From NCBI GenBank assembly GCA_014529385.2, contig CM043954.1, forward strand, positions 99,100,747 through 99,164,746: a DNA stretch of 64,000 nt, read 5' to 3'. This DNA comes from Adiantum capillus-veneris. Lineage: Eukaryota > Streptophyta > Polypodiopsida > Polypodiales > Pteridaceae. The notes under the pieces are model-generated. The model was given only the letters and a program-made list of their open reading frames with translations, searched no databases and was not told the DNA's origin. Position 1 is the first letter of the stretch. Every line of letters begins with the position of its first letter. This document shows, piece by piece, positions 1 through 10,098 of the stretch. The translations under genes and the position numbers were made by a program.

Positions 1-420
1 GTAAATGCCACTACAGACAAATCTTTTCCCTTCTTGAAGTGATGAATGCGAATGCCACAAAATTTTTCCATAAATGACCATATGCTTTGCAATAGGTACA
101 CTGTGGACATTCATTGGAAACATGATATTTAGATTTAGACTTTGAACACCAAGTTCCATTCTTCTAATTGGTTGCCTGGTGTGGCCGGGCCATCTCATCA
201 ATCTTTCTTGACCAACACCCCTTCTTGGCTTTGTCTTTGCTCTTTTCATCTGGGCTGCTTCCAGAGCTACTGGAGGTCTTACTGGAATCAAAATTCTCAG
301 TGGAAGAATTACTACTACTGGACCTCCTCTTCTTGTGACTCCTCTCCTTATTTGTTGTTCAAGCTTCAAGGCGTGCTGGAGAGACAAATTGGACAACTGC
401 AAAAGTGTTTGTAGTTTTAG
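1..420 (-). pseudogene. Degenerate retroelement gag fragment with CCHC zinc knuckle
   Basis: Read on the minus strand, this stretch gives a lysine/serine-rich segment (KKRRSSSSNSS, then a region rich in S and G followed by DEKSKDKAKK) and then a nucleic-acid-binding zinc knuckle at about 62-113 (CTYCKAYGHLWKNF). Spacing matches CX2CX4HX4C, but the last cysteine has become phenylalanine. At least two in-frame stops lie upstream of the knuckle, so this is a broken gag. Basic Ser-rich linkers before a knuckle are usual in LTR-retroelement gag proteins, where the knuckle packages genomic RNA. The window edge cuts the protein on its C-terminal side. The family (gypsy, copia or caulimovirid-like) is not clear from what remains. 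Confidence 0.5.
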
Positions 421-674
421 ATTCATAGTTCAGGAACAAGCAGTACAAGGTATAACGGATTGAAGCTCAAATGATTGATTGTAGCTCAGAAAATACTTGG
501 AAGTTAATCCAAGAGAAGTAATAAGTAAGAAGCAAGAAGCCCAATTACAATGTAATGGGTCCTATTTATAGCCTTCTATAAGTTACTTTAGTAACTGCCG
601 TGGTAATTATTGATGTGTGACTGATCCACTTCGGCTTTCCAGGAGACAATTCCCGCCTATCCTTGCCTTCTACA
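421..674 (-). promoter_or_regulatory. Probable LTR remnant with TATA box, minus strand
   Basis: No coding similarity. On the minus strand a TATA box (GGCTATAAATAGG) lies at 561-573, in a sequence that would begin with TG at 674 directly beside the copia RNase H fragment. This resembles the U3/R part of an LTR. The left limit, the matching LTR and the target-site duplication were not found, so this remains a suggestion. Confidence 0.35.
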
Positions 675-1110
675 CCTGTCCAACACCCAAATCATCCATA
701 AGGCGTTTGAGCCATACACACTCAATCGTAGCTGTGAAGAATTCCCTGTACTCAGTCTCAAACTGGAAGTGGCCAAAGTAGGTTTCTTCTTGCTCAACCA
801 TGATATTCATGAGCTGCCAAGCATGAAACAAAAACCACTTGTGGTGTCAAAACAACCAGCCGAATTTAAGTCCAAAAAAGCATGTAAGTTTGGCGGCAAT
901 GATCCCCCTTGGGATAAAACAAGCCAAGATGTAAAGTGCCACTCAAGTAGCAAAAAATCCTCTTGACATCTTGCCAATGCTTAGACCCTCGGCTATGCAT
1001 AAATCTGCTAACCTGTGAGACTAGGCATCATGAAGATTCAATTTCAAACCTATTTCCATGGGAGTGGCAATAGGTTTGCAATCCTCAAGTCCAAGTTTAC
1101 ATAGGAACGT
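675..1110 (-). pseudogene. Copia-1 RNase H fragment
   Basis: The minus strand encodes parts of copia RNase H. One block (about 760-960) reads like the 'GTLHLGLFYP' segment followed by a decayed 'DSDWAGC..D.R.STSG' motif. A second (about 677-775) reads TEYREFFTATIECVWLKRL, the copia pattern '(S)T.AEY.A...A..E..WL..L', and runs to LGVGQV before a stop. RNase H removes RNA from the RNA:DNA hybrid during reverse transcription. Frame changes and stops separate the blocks. The homologous piece of Copia-2 at 36655-36910 is better preserved and confirms the assignment. Confidence 0.75.
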
Positions 1111-2167
1111 CTATGTGTAACTTTTTTGACTCAAGACAATACCACCATCAGACTGCCTAAATTGTATACCCAAGTAATAATGCAACATCCCCAAATCTTT
1201 CATCTTGAAAGTAGCATTCAAATCAGCCTTAAATTCAGCAATATGTCTCTCGTTTGGTCTAGTGATCAGCAAATCATCTACATAAAGAACCACAATGAGA
1301 AGTACATCACCCTCACACTTTACATACAATGTGCTTTTTGTTGGACTGTTACAAAAACCTTGTTTGACCAAATAAGTGTTAGCCTTCTCATACCAAGCAC
1401 AAGGAGATTGCTTCAACCCATACAAAGCTTTGTTACATGTGCACACTTTATCTTCTTGTCCTTTCTTGACAAAACCGCGAGGCTATGTCACATAAACTTC
1501 CTCAAATATGTCACCATTCAAGAAGGCAGTAACAATGTCTGATTGATGTATATCCCAACCAAAATGAGCTACCAATACACATAGAAAACACATAGTAGTC
1601 ATACAACAAGTGGGAGAAAACGTCTCTTCAATATCTATGCTTTTTTGTTGTGCATAACCCTTTGCAATAGGTTGAGCCTTAGCGATCAATCTCACCATCC
1701 GGCTTGCGTTTCAACTTGTAAATCCACTTTGTACCAATAGCCTTTTTTCTAGGAGGCAAGTCACATAAATTCCATGTGTCATTTTCTATAAGTGCATCAT
1801 ATTTGGATTGAATGGCAGCCACCCAATTTTTTGAACTTTGTGCTTCATCAAAAGACAGAGGTTCCCCAACATCATGTAAGCTAGACATAGCCAAAGCATA
1901 ACAATCTAATGCATAAGATGCATGGCGACAGCCTGAACGAGTGAGACCAGACAAAGGTGCATCCAATTTACTGTCATGCAATTTATGCACCATCCATTTT
2001 GGCATACCTCTAGCGTGCTCATTTTTAACCCTTTCCTCATCAAGTACATCATGTACATCTATATCAGTCATAGGTTGATTTGTAACATTTTCAGAAACCC
2101 CCATAGGCTGTACATTTGCCTCATTGGAATTTACATTCGAACTTCCACCACTAAAAAGAGGCAACAA
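1111..2167 (-). pseudogene. Copia-1 reverse transcriptase, broken into three pieces
   Basis: Three minus-strand stretches make up a copia RT. At 1679-2167 is the linker and RT start, with WVAAIQSKYDALIENDTWNL and GTKWIYKLK. At 1483-1698 is the next part (QSDIVTAFLNG, the first catalytic aspartate region, decayed from 'DVKTAFLNG'). At 1111-1446 are the palm and fingers with ALYGLKQSPCAWYEK and the catalytic YVDD box in VVLYVDDLLIT. The pieces are in different frames, so no intact enzyme can be made. The same segments recur at 41088-41348 and 60059-60357 in Copia-2. Confidence 0.85.
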
Positions 2168-2190
2168 AGTGTCATAAATGTCCTATGAGC

Positions 2191-3050
2191 TTACATTACT
2201 GTCTCTAGTACATGACAGCAAGGGCTAAATATAAATTTCCACAAACACAACATCCCGTGAAACCAAAATACCCTTTTTTTGTGGATGATACAACCTGTAA
2301 CCTTTGCTTTCAGCATTGTAACCAAAAAAAAAAAACATTTGACAGCCTTATCATCCAATTTTTTGTGTTGTGCTTGTGGCACCAAAGCATATGCCAAACA
2401 ACCAAAAACACTTATGTGCTCAATAGAAGACTTTCTACCATGCCATGCTTCATATGGAGTCATAAACTGCAAAGCTTTTGCAAGACACCTGTTAAGTACA
2501 TAAGTGTGGCACACATGATGGACTCAAGCCAAAACGAATGCGACAAAGCTTAACTTTTGACCATACATCGTGCCATTTTTGTAAGTGACCTGTTTTTCCT
2601 CTTAGCAACACCATTTTGCTGAGGTGTATAAGGTACTGTACATTGGTGTTTTATCCAACGACTAGCCCAAAATGCATTAAATTCATGAGACGTGTACTCG
2701 CCCCCTAGATCGGAACGGAGGGTGCCCATAGTACATTTTGAGACATTTTCAACCATAGTAAGAAATTGTTTGAAGCACATAAATATTTTGGACTTTTCTT
2801 TAAGTGGATATACCCATGCATGCTTGGAGTAATCATCAATAAACTTCACTAAGTAAAGGTAATTGCCCAAGGACAAAGTTTGCATGGGTCCACAAACATC
2901 ACTATGCACCGACTGCAACCTACATATGGCCCTAACTGAACCATCCTTTGGAAACTTAGAACGCTGCATCTTACCCAAAATACAGCCTTCACTGACATGT
3001 TTCACAGGTGCTTCAAGAGGCGGCAAAGAAGCAACCATATCAGATTTCTA
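2191..3050 (-). pseudogene. Copia-1 integrase, catalytic Glu replaced by Lys
   Basis: The minus strand at 2550-3038 encodes the rve integrase core. First Asp is in VHSDVCGPM, second in RSDLGGEY. The third catalytic residue, normally Glu in NGVAERKNR, is Lys (NGVAKRKNR), so the D,D,E triad is lost. A shift leads into 2191-2514, which holds the C-terminal part (CHTYVLNRCL, TPYEAW, VFGCLAYALVP). The homologous E-to-K change is also seen in copia A2, so it probably arose more than once. Confidence 0.85.
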
Positions 3051-3073
3051 CAAATGCAGCAAACTGGCAAAAT

Positions 3074-3800
3074 TCAGATGACCAAAATGTGCATGCCAAA
3101 GTTTTGCATTAGAAATAGCCTTTGAATCCACAACTGCATTTGTGAAAATCTGTCCACACTTGTCATACAAAGTGAACTTATATAGGCCATAGCATAAAAT
3201 GCCATATGCAACAATTTCATACCAAAACTGAGATCATGTACTGTACATATGTCATCCACAAATTTGACTACGACACCAAGTCTAGCAAGTGCATATACAG
3301 ACAAACGAGTCTTCTTGATCCCAGGTACATAAAGTGCATCAGCAAGTGTGAAAGAACTGCCATTTGTTGCAGTAAGCACAATCTTTCCAACTCCATGAAC
3401 CAGACAAGAGGCATTGTTGGCACAAGTAAATGAATTCCCATGAGAGACAAACTCAAGAGAGGTGAAGAAATCATGATGTGAGGTAATGTGCTTTGTAGCA
3501 CCACTATCAAAATATCACACATGTGAATTTGCAACAATTGACATGCATGCATCATAGACATCAAGATTATAAGTGCACTTTGCACTAAAAGCCCATTCTG
3601 CATCAAAATCAGCATCACAGTCTCCTTTCACAGAAGACTCAACAATAACTGCATTTGTAGTGGAACCAACCTCTTTCTTATTAGCCTGTTTGGCCTTCAA
3701 CTTAGCACACTACTTGATCAAGTAATCATTAGATTTACAATAATGGGAATGCATCTTCTTTTTGCCCTTATCACCAAAATTTCCAGACGAATTTCTTCCA
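3074..3800 (-). pseudogene. Copia-1 zinc knuckle, protease and GAG-pre-integrase region
   Basis: On the minus strand, a damaged knuckle is seen near 3705-3750 (HYC...C, with the GH pair lost and a TAG before the last Cys). A retropepsin active site YFDSGATKHIT lies near 3480-3512, preceded directly by a TGA stop. The reading continues as NSFTCANNASCLVHGVGK and TLADALYVPGIKKTRLSV, the typical copia segment between protease and integrase (3074-3379). The protease would cut the polyprotein. Stops and frame changes show it is dead. Confidence 0.75.
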
Positions 3801-3850
3801 GCAAAAGCATTAGGAACATGTGATTTTCCACTCACAGAAAACCATGAGAA

Positions 3851-4512
3851 GTGGTTGCATTACTGTTACCACCTTTTTTTTTAGCAACAGTAAAGGCCTG
3901 TTCAACTGCACACTCTCTAGTCTTGTTTTTTCTAGAAAGCGGCTCTTGCAACAACAATACCACAGCAGTGCATGGTCACATACTACTGTATATATGTACA
4001 TTTTCCCACCTTTGGGAAATGGTGAGGGAGGAGAGTGCCACGATTGCTTCTTAGCCGTCGGAGCAACGCGGTCTCATACTAGTAAACTCACTAAAAGGTT
4101 GGCAATTTGTAAGGATGCATGACAATGGTGATGGATCTTCTCTCGATTATGAGTGAAACCCCCTCACTCTCAAAAAAGAGGCACTTCTTTGGCTTATTCT
4201 CCAGAAAAGAGTGTAAACCGTAGTACAAGCTCATAAATGTGGAATGGGAAACGACATCTATCCCAGATGAAACTCGACGCCAAAGGATATTTTTCAGTTG
4301 TTTATCAACTGTAGAGAAAACACAATTTTTTATTATTACAACTCAGCTTAGTAACATTAATTGCTCTAACTTGTCTTGATGACAAATTTTACTAGGGGCT
4401 TTTCCTTGATTATCTGGACGCCATTTGATCATAATATCTCTAGCACAATTGGATTAAAAGATGTGATATTATTTTTTCCACTCATAGTCTGTTGGCAATG
4501 TTTGGATTGATA
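3851..4512. other. No recognised feature
   Basis: AT-rich sequence with short T and A runs. Nothing on either strand resembles a known domain. A short piece around 4095-4115 weakly resembles the repeat at 30600-30760. Confidence 0.4.
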
Positions 4513-4804
4513 ATGCTATTTTTGCAAGCCTATAAAGCTAAAAGTCAATCGTGCAACCAGACCCTTACCAGATCTTGGTGCATTACGCCCCCTTGAAAGA
4601 TATGTGGCAACAAAAGAAAAGAAATATGAAGGTATTCGTGTTGAGCATGTGGATGCATTCCTCAAGCGTGTCCTAAAGTGGGAAGGAGAGCTAGTCGATG
4701 TGGCTGAAGCTCTATTAATTGAGATGGATGTCATCCAAGAACATCTTACCGAAATCTTTGACATGTATGTCCATATTTTTCAAAGTGTTAAAGCCGACTA
4801 GTAG
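4513..4804 (+). CDS. Unidentified ORF, possible terminal exon
   Basis: The plus strand is open for about 95 codons, reading KPIKLKVNRATRPLPDLG, then LRPLERYVATKEKKYEG, then a mostly helical, acidic C-terminus (about residues 45-95, with FLKRVLKWEGELVDVAEA and HLTEIFDMYVHIF) before a TAG. There is no convincing in-frame ATG near its left end. The open frame begins just after an AG preceded by a T-rich tract, which could be a 3' splice site. It may thus be the last exon of a host gene, or a TE fragment. I do not recognise the family and see no catalytic motif. No flanking exon was found. Confidence 0.3.
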
Positions 4805-6380
4805 ATGTTTCCTTGCATGTTTTGTTGCCATAAGTACCCTCCGTATTGCGCTCTACCTCGCAAAAAAATATAATTTTGATATCTTTCTAATGTAACTTCC
4901 ATATATTTTTTTTAAAAAGGAAAAATTATCAAAATACCCCTCTAGTTTGTGAAAATTTCCAAAATACTCCTCAATTTTTGTCATAAATTCCCCAAATGCC
5001 CTTGAAACGTTCCAAAATTTCCAAAAATCCCGTGGTTGTAATCACAGAGTATATTTCTCCAAAGATGAAAAAATTTGTAGCTTTTCATAAGAAGGTTGAT
5101 TGTCTACCAATATAAGATGCTAAAACTGTGAGTTGGTTATGTAGGCTTTGGAGATGAATTGCTTCATAGTTTTATACATAATTGCCTTTTTTAATTGCGA
5201 GGTAATTTGTAACAAATTACATGCTAAGAGCCACATCCCGCCCAATGCGACTAGGGATTGGGAGACGAGAGGTTCTCATGCTTCATAACTAGATTTTCTG
5301 GTCACGTTGAACGCAAACAAGAGTGGACCGCCTGCAATTGCACGATCCAACCTTTGCCCAAAAAGCTATGATTGGCTGCAACCCTTACATTTTCTTGGCA
5401 CCACCAACTTTTTTTCCCTTGTATGCGCTATACAATTACATCTTGAGGCAAGAGTTTGTAGTGACTAGAGTGCCCCCATATGCCTAGGCAAGACCACTCT
5501 GCAAAGTGCATACACCATCTACAACCCCAATATACATCTTGTGGGACGGGGCTCTAAGCACTTAAAAACGTATTTCAATTGTCAAAAAGGAGTAAAGATT
5601 AGAAAATCTTGAAAAATTCAAGGAAAATAGATATAAGGTTATTCTAGGAATTTTTGACGTTTCAGGGGTATTTTGGGAGACTCCACAAATGTGAGAGAGA
5701 GAGAGAGAGAGAGAGAGAAAAATTTATTGGATGTATAGGAGAGAAGAAGATTTTGTCGAGTCTCGTCTCACCGCCAAAAAGATATCCGGATTCCGAAAGC
5801 GAAAGGATGACATTTATTATACGTGTGTGCATGGGAGAGGAAGTGCATGCGCGCCAATGTAGAGAGAGAGAGAGAGAGATTGATTTGTGACGGGTTGCCG
5901 GTTGGTTGAATTTGGCTTCGCAAGCTGCAAGCCATTTTCTGAACAAAGAGTCTGAGAGCCGAGTCCCCCACTGTATTTGTGGAATTAGTCGCTTTAATAG
6001 ATTTTTGAAGTAAAATTGTAATCCCACTCCAGGCATAAAAGGAGGAGAAGATATTCAAAATAACTATAATTGAATGATTGTAGAACGTGTAAGTGCTCCA
6101 AAAAGAAAGGAGGAATTTTTATTTGTTGTCTCCTCCTCAATCCTCGTAATACAAGAGGAAATGTGTGTATTTTGCAAAGCTACTACTATTCAGGAACGTG
6201 TTCCCTTCATGTTACTAAAATGGAAGAAAGGTTGTGTGACTACTATATAAAATGATTTCCTCCATCCCACTAATTTCCTTAGTACCTAGGGAGACCTGGC
6301 TCTCATCAGAGCAGAGAGAAAAAGATGAGAAAAGAAACTACACAGACGAGACGACAGTACAAGTCGACGACGCTTTTTGT
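4805..6380. other. No recognised gene; short GA repeats
   Basis: Mostly AT-rich DNA with short (GA)n tracts at 5693-5718 and 5861-5879. A phrase starting GAGCCGAGTCCCCCACTG near 5958 returns in altered form near 6855, so the two ends of the following GC-rich block carry a degenerate direct repeat of about 50 bp. No domain is seen on either strand. Confidence 0.4.
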
Positions 6381-6940
6381 TGATTGGCGGAGGGAGCCCT
6401 AATTCTCGGAAAAAGGTCTAGAGCCCACTGCCCACCCTCGCCCACCCTTGTTAATAAAGCACACGGGGTGCACTCGAGGGATCAACGGCCCGAGTGCATC
6501 CCACCGTTGGATCAAATCTGGCTGGGAAAAAAAATTCGCGCTGCCTGTCCCACTCCCGCTCGAGCTCGCGACCCCTTCCCACCCACTCACAGACCTCAAC
6601 CGTCTCGCCTAACGCGCCTCCATGCAACCAATGCGCCTTTAACAATATAAAAACCTGCCCCCTTTAGGCGTGTCGATCCAACGGCCTAAAGCCCCTTGCC
6701 CTGCCGATCGTGCTCCCCGTCGTCGATCCCTCGAGTGACACCCTGTGTCACTTATAAACGAGGCCCACCCTTGTTGATAAAGCGTACTGCTCATGTTTGG
6801 GACGGTGGACCAAAGCCTTTTGCTACAGACCATGCCCATATGAGGTCATATAAGAGCCGAGTCCCGCCCGTATTAGTGGGGTTAGTGAGTGCAAGAGTCA
6901 CCTTTGGGTCGACCATAGGGGTAGCAAAATCCTGAAGTGA
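6381..6940. other. GC-rich block with internal degenerate repeats
   Basis: Base composition rises clearly above its surroundings. Phrases such as CCACCCTTGTTRATAAAGC (near 6442 and 6765) and GATC(C)AACGG (near 6480, 6510 inverted, and 6675) recur. Short ORFs exist on both strands but are proline/arginine-rich artefacts of composition. It may be the end of an old DNA transposon or LTR, but no terminal repeats were identified. Confidence 0.3.
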
Positions 6941-7692
6941 AAATAGGGAGGGAAGCAAAGAACGTGCAACGCATTTGATTGGAAGGAAACTCCCTAAAAA
7001 GAAGGAGACGAATAGTTCCGCCTAACATTAGCTTATGACCTTGCTTTTTCAAAGTACTAGTAGGGTTATTTTTGAATTCTATTTCTATGCCTACCTTTTA
7101 CGACTTTCCTATTATAGAGAAAACATTTCCCCCACTCCCCCCACTCTTCTTGGATGCGACTTGGCCCTAATACTCATATTAGTACGGCCGGCCGGGCGGC
7201 CTCTCTCTTTCTCTCTCCCTCTTTATACTAGTATGGTCGGCCGGCCTCTCTCTCTCTTTCTCTCTCCCTCTTTATCACATGCATAGAGGCTTCTCTCTGT
7301 TTTGGAGTTTAACCTTCATGTCGCACATTTTGACACGTGTAAAGGGCTACCCCTTCCATGTTAGTTTAGACACCAAAGCTTATAACCAAAAGACATCAAT
7401 CGTGCGCACATTTACGAATCGAGATTCTCCCCCCTGGGCCACAATGGCTACTTGGTCTTTACCATTCTTTTGCATGCATTTTGTTTTGGATACTAATTCA
7501 ACAATCAAGGAAAGGGATTGTAAAAGGGTAGTACAATCCCTTGCCCTTTGTTCTTCAAAAGTATATGTTCAATGAGGAGTTCGGGTAGGGTAGGGTTTAC
7601 TCCAGCCACTCACGCCACCTCTACCCTTGCCCTTTGTTGTACTCTTACGATTTTATTAGACTTGCCTCTACCCCCGCTTGATAAAGACTTCC
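6941..7692. other. No recognised gene; pyrimidine-rich minisatellite
   Basis: Contains a two-copy repeat of about 50 bp at roughly 7184-7275 (GGCCGGCC followed by CTCTCTCTTTCTCTCTCCCTCTTTAT in both copies; the second is a slight variant). The last 30 bp (CCCCGCTTGATAAAGACTT) match a repeat that recurs at 30636-30720 and continues at 12759 on the other side of copia A1. Confidence 0.45.
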
Positions 7693-7884
7693 TGTTGGGG
7701 TATAAAGCCCAATGTGGTCGCCCAGGTAAGTGGGCGGGCCGCCAGGTATGTACACATATTCTTTTGTAAAAACCTAATAAGAACTCACTATGCTCTACAC
7801 ATTACAGTAGAGTGAGTTCACCATATCGTCGTGCTCTTCTTTTCGCACTCTCTCTCGCGTCGCACTTTTGCTCGTACTCCTTCA
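7693..7884 (+). repeat. 5' LTR of copia A1
   Basis: Begins TGTTGGGGTATAAAGCCC and ends CTCCTTCA; 192 bp, the same length as the 3' LTR. It contains a short TATAAA near its start. Preceded by CTTCC, the left target-site duplication. Confidence 0.93.
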
Positions 7885-7886
7885 AC

Positions 7887-7898
7887 TCGTATCAGAGC
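7887..7898 (+). other. Primer-binding site of copia A1
   Basis: TCGTATCAGAGC lies two bases after the 5' LTR. It matches the plant copia consensus TGGTATCAGAGC (complement of the 3' end of initiator tRNA-Met) with one mismatch (G to C at position 2). Confidence 0.85.
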
Positions 7899-8985
7899 TC
7901 AGATCGAGGCTCGGGGCAGCATTTGCAGGTAGCCAGAGTCACCTGCTCAGATTGTAGTGAGATTCAACAGGCGAAGACACGGCCCCAATTCCTGTGGGTG
8001 AGCCCGAAGGGCACGGTGTACTCAGAATTTCATTTTGAGGTCATCTCGGCCACCGTTCGGCTTCGACAAAGATCTGCGCAGACCATTTTCGACTACGTGG
8101 TCTCGGCGGGTGCAGATCCGACTCTGCAATTTTGGGGTTTTTGGCCTACGACTGCAAGTGCTGAGGATATCTGCACTTCCAGAGTGCTGATTTGTGGCTA
8201 TCTACACAACGAAGGACGGCTTACAGTTCTTGGAGGCGTGTCACATACGACACGGGCGCACCTACACACAGACTGTAGGCGACATCCACTAGTTCATCAG
8301 GTAGCTTGTGTTTGCTACTTGATATTCCAGATTTCATCCTAACATTGCAGGTACTTCCACATGGGATGTATTGTCAGAGATGATGTATGTCTGTTGAGGG
8401 TTTGTTGGCTGTGTGTGAGTCACACAGCAAACAACCGCCGCAGCGGTTACAACATACAGTGGGAAATTTGTGGATGTATGACTTTGTGGGAAGTCTATGT
8501 ACTGTTAGATTTACTGCAGCCTTTGTTGAGGGTCGAGTGCGGTTTTATTGAGCTGGGGGATTCTCGAATGTTGAGATCCTTTCGGTGATATAGGTCTTGG
8601 AACGATCCCTCGAGCACCCTTAGATAGGCATCTAGGATGTATTGACTGTGAGTTAGACAGTTGGGATTGCATCTTTGCTTTACTGCCGTTGAGGCATTGT
8701 CGCAGTCTATGCTTATAGGACAGTGATAGGACAATGAGAGACAGTACAGGTGTAGGACAGGTTTACCCACAACTTACAGTGTTAGAGAGACAGTGGTTTT
8801 TTCAGCTGTTTTTGGTCTGTTTTAGTACACCAGAGCCATTTTACAAAGGAGACTCTGCCGAAATTTCTGCAGAATCTGAAGCTTTATTGGTTCATTTGAC
8901 AGGTTGATATTGGTTCAGAGGTCAGTTTACAGGAGAAACTCTGCCGAATTTTTCTCAAGAAAGTAAACTACTGTGAAGGGTAGCT
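7899..8985 (+). other. Long untranslated leader of copia A1
   Basis: About 1.1 kb separates the primer site from the gag ATG. A long non-ATG reading frame starts in the LTR and runs through the primer site to 8342, but it resembles no protein and crosses structural elements, so I treat the region as non-coding leader, probably carrying packaging and priming signals. Confidence 0.6.
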
Positions 8986-10098
8986 ATGGCTAGATCACAA
9001 GACACTGCTCTTTACAATATCAAGAAGCTGGATGGAACCAATTTCCCATTGTGGAAGAAGCAGATTTGGCATGTGTTGGTACAAAAGAAGCAGATAAAAC
9101 CTATAAAGCTCAAGGGGATAAAACCACAAGATATGGACGAAGATGAATGGAGCGAAATGGATGAATTGGCACTTTCTACCATTATGCTGACTTTGGCAGA
9201 AAGTGTTTACTTCAATGTAGCAGACGAGATGTCGGCTTATCAAGCATGGACAAAGCTGAGTGATCTTTATGAGAAGCAGAGTGCAGCTTCATAGGTATAC
9301 TGGCTTAAGAAGCTTGTTGACTTGAAGATGAAAGAAGGGACACCTATGTCCAATCATCTGAATGAATTCAACACTATCTACAGTCAGTTATCAGCTCAAG
9401 GTGTCAAGTTTGATGAACCTGTTAGAGCTATGTTCCTGTTGATCACATTGCCGGAAAGTTGGGACACTTTTCGCACAGCTTTGAGTAATTTTTCACCTCC
9501 AGATGGTTTGACCATAGAAGGTGTAGAAGGCAGTTTGCTTACTGAAGAAACCAACAGAAAGACAATGGACAAAGGCAAAGGAACAGCCTTAGTTGTTAGG
9601 GGAAGGACCAAAGAAAAGTACAAAGGTGGAAAGAGGGATCAGTCTCGTAGCAAGTCCCGCAGTGCTAAAGGCAAAAGTGACACAGAATGCTACCATTGTG
9701 GCAAGAAGGGTCACATGAAAAGAGACTGCAGAGAATGGAAAGCAGAAAAAGGCAAAGAGAAAGCAGAAGATCATGGTGATAAGAACAAGTCCTCAGTGAA
9801 GAATCAAGAAATAAATGTGACAAACACTGTTGCAGAGGATGACAGTCTAGTGTCAGGAGATTTCTACTTCTTGAAAAATACAATGGACTCAGCTCTTCTT
9901 ACAGCATCTGATGGAAATGCATTGAGTGACTGGATTATAGACTCAGGGGCATCACTTCATGTGTCTCCAAACAAGGAGTGGTTTACCTCTTATGTGACCA
10001 CTAAAGATCATGTTCGGCTAGGCAATGGGCAGACATGTGAGATTTTAGGTGTTGGAGATGTTCAATTGAAGTTTCAGAATGGCTCTTCTTCACGCTGA
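8986..10098 (+). pseudogene. Copia A1 gag and protease
   Basis: Starts at ATG 8986 (MARSQDTALYNIKKLDG), with the usual copia gag opening 'L.G.NF..WK.Q'. A TAG at 9292-9294 interrupts gag; the same frame continues to 10098. A basic linker leads to the zinc knuckle CYHCGKKGHMKRDC (about 9688-9730), then the retropepsin site WIIDSGASLHV (about 9932-9964). Near 10090 one T is lost and near 10107 two bases (TG) are gained, compared with the family pattern 'F.LKNLRHVP', so the frame moves and this ORF ends early. Gag would form the particle and the protease would mature it; neither can be made whole here. Confidence 0.9.

Larger units (their letters stand above)
675..3850 (-). mobile_element. Copia-1: decayed Ty1/copia retrotransposon, minus strand
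   Basis: From right to left on the minus strand the order is zinc knuckle, protease, GAG-pre-integrase, integrase, linker, reverse transcriptase, RNase H. This PR-INT-RT-RH order defines Ty1/copia. Every domain carries stops or shifts. A second copy of the same family (Copia-2) is split over 36655-60357, and alignment of the two fixes several insertion points there. No clear LTR pair is visible. The 5' end (gag N-terminus) fades out near 3850. This is an old, inactive copy. Confidence 0.85.

Noticed and set aside
3810-4122. Short ORFs on both strands at 3.8-4.1 kb
   Set aside because: Mutually overlapping, low similarity to anything, and next to a decayed copia end.
6384-6839. Overlapping ORFs on both strands in the GC-rich block
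   Set aside because: Pro/Arg/Gly-rich in all frames, as expected from base composition. No domain and no start context.
7812-8342. 176-codon frame in the A1 leader
   Set aside because: It starts at a non-ATG codon inside the LTR, crosses the primer site, and resembles nothing. Leaders of copia elements are non-coding.
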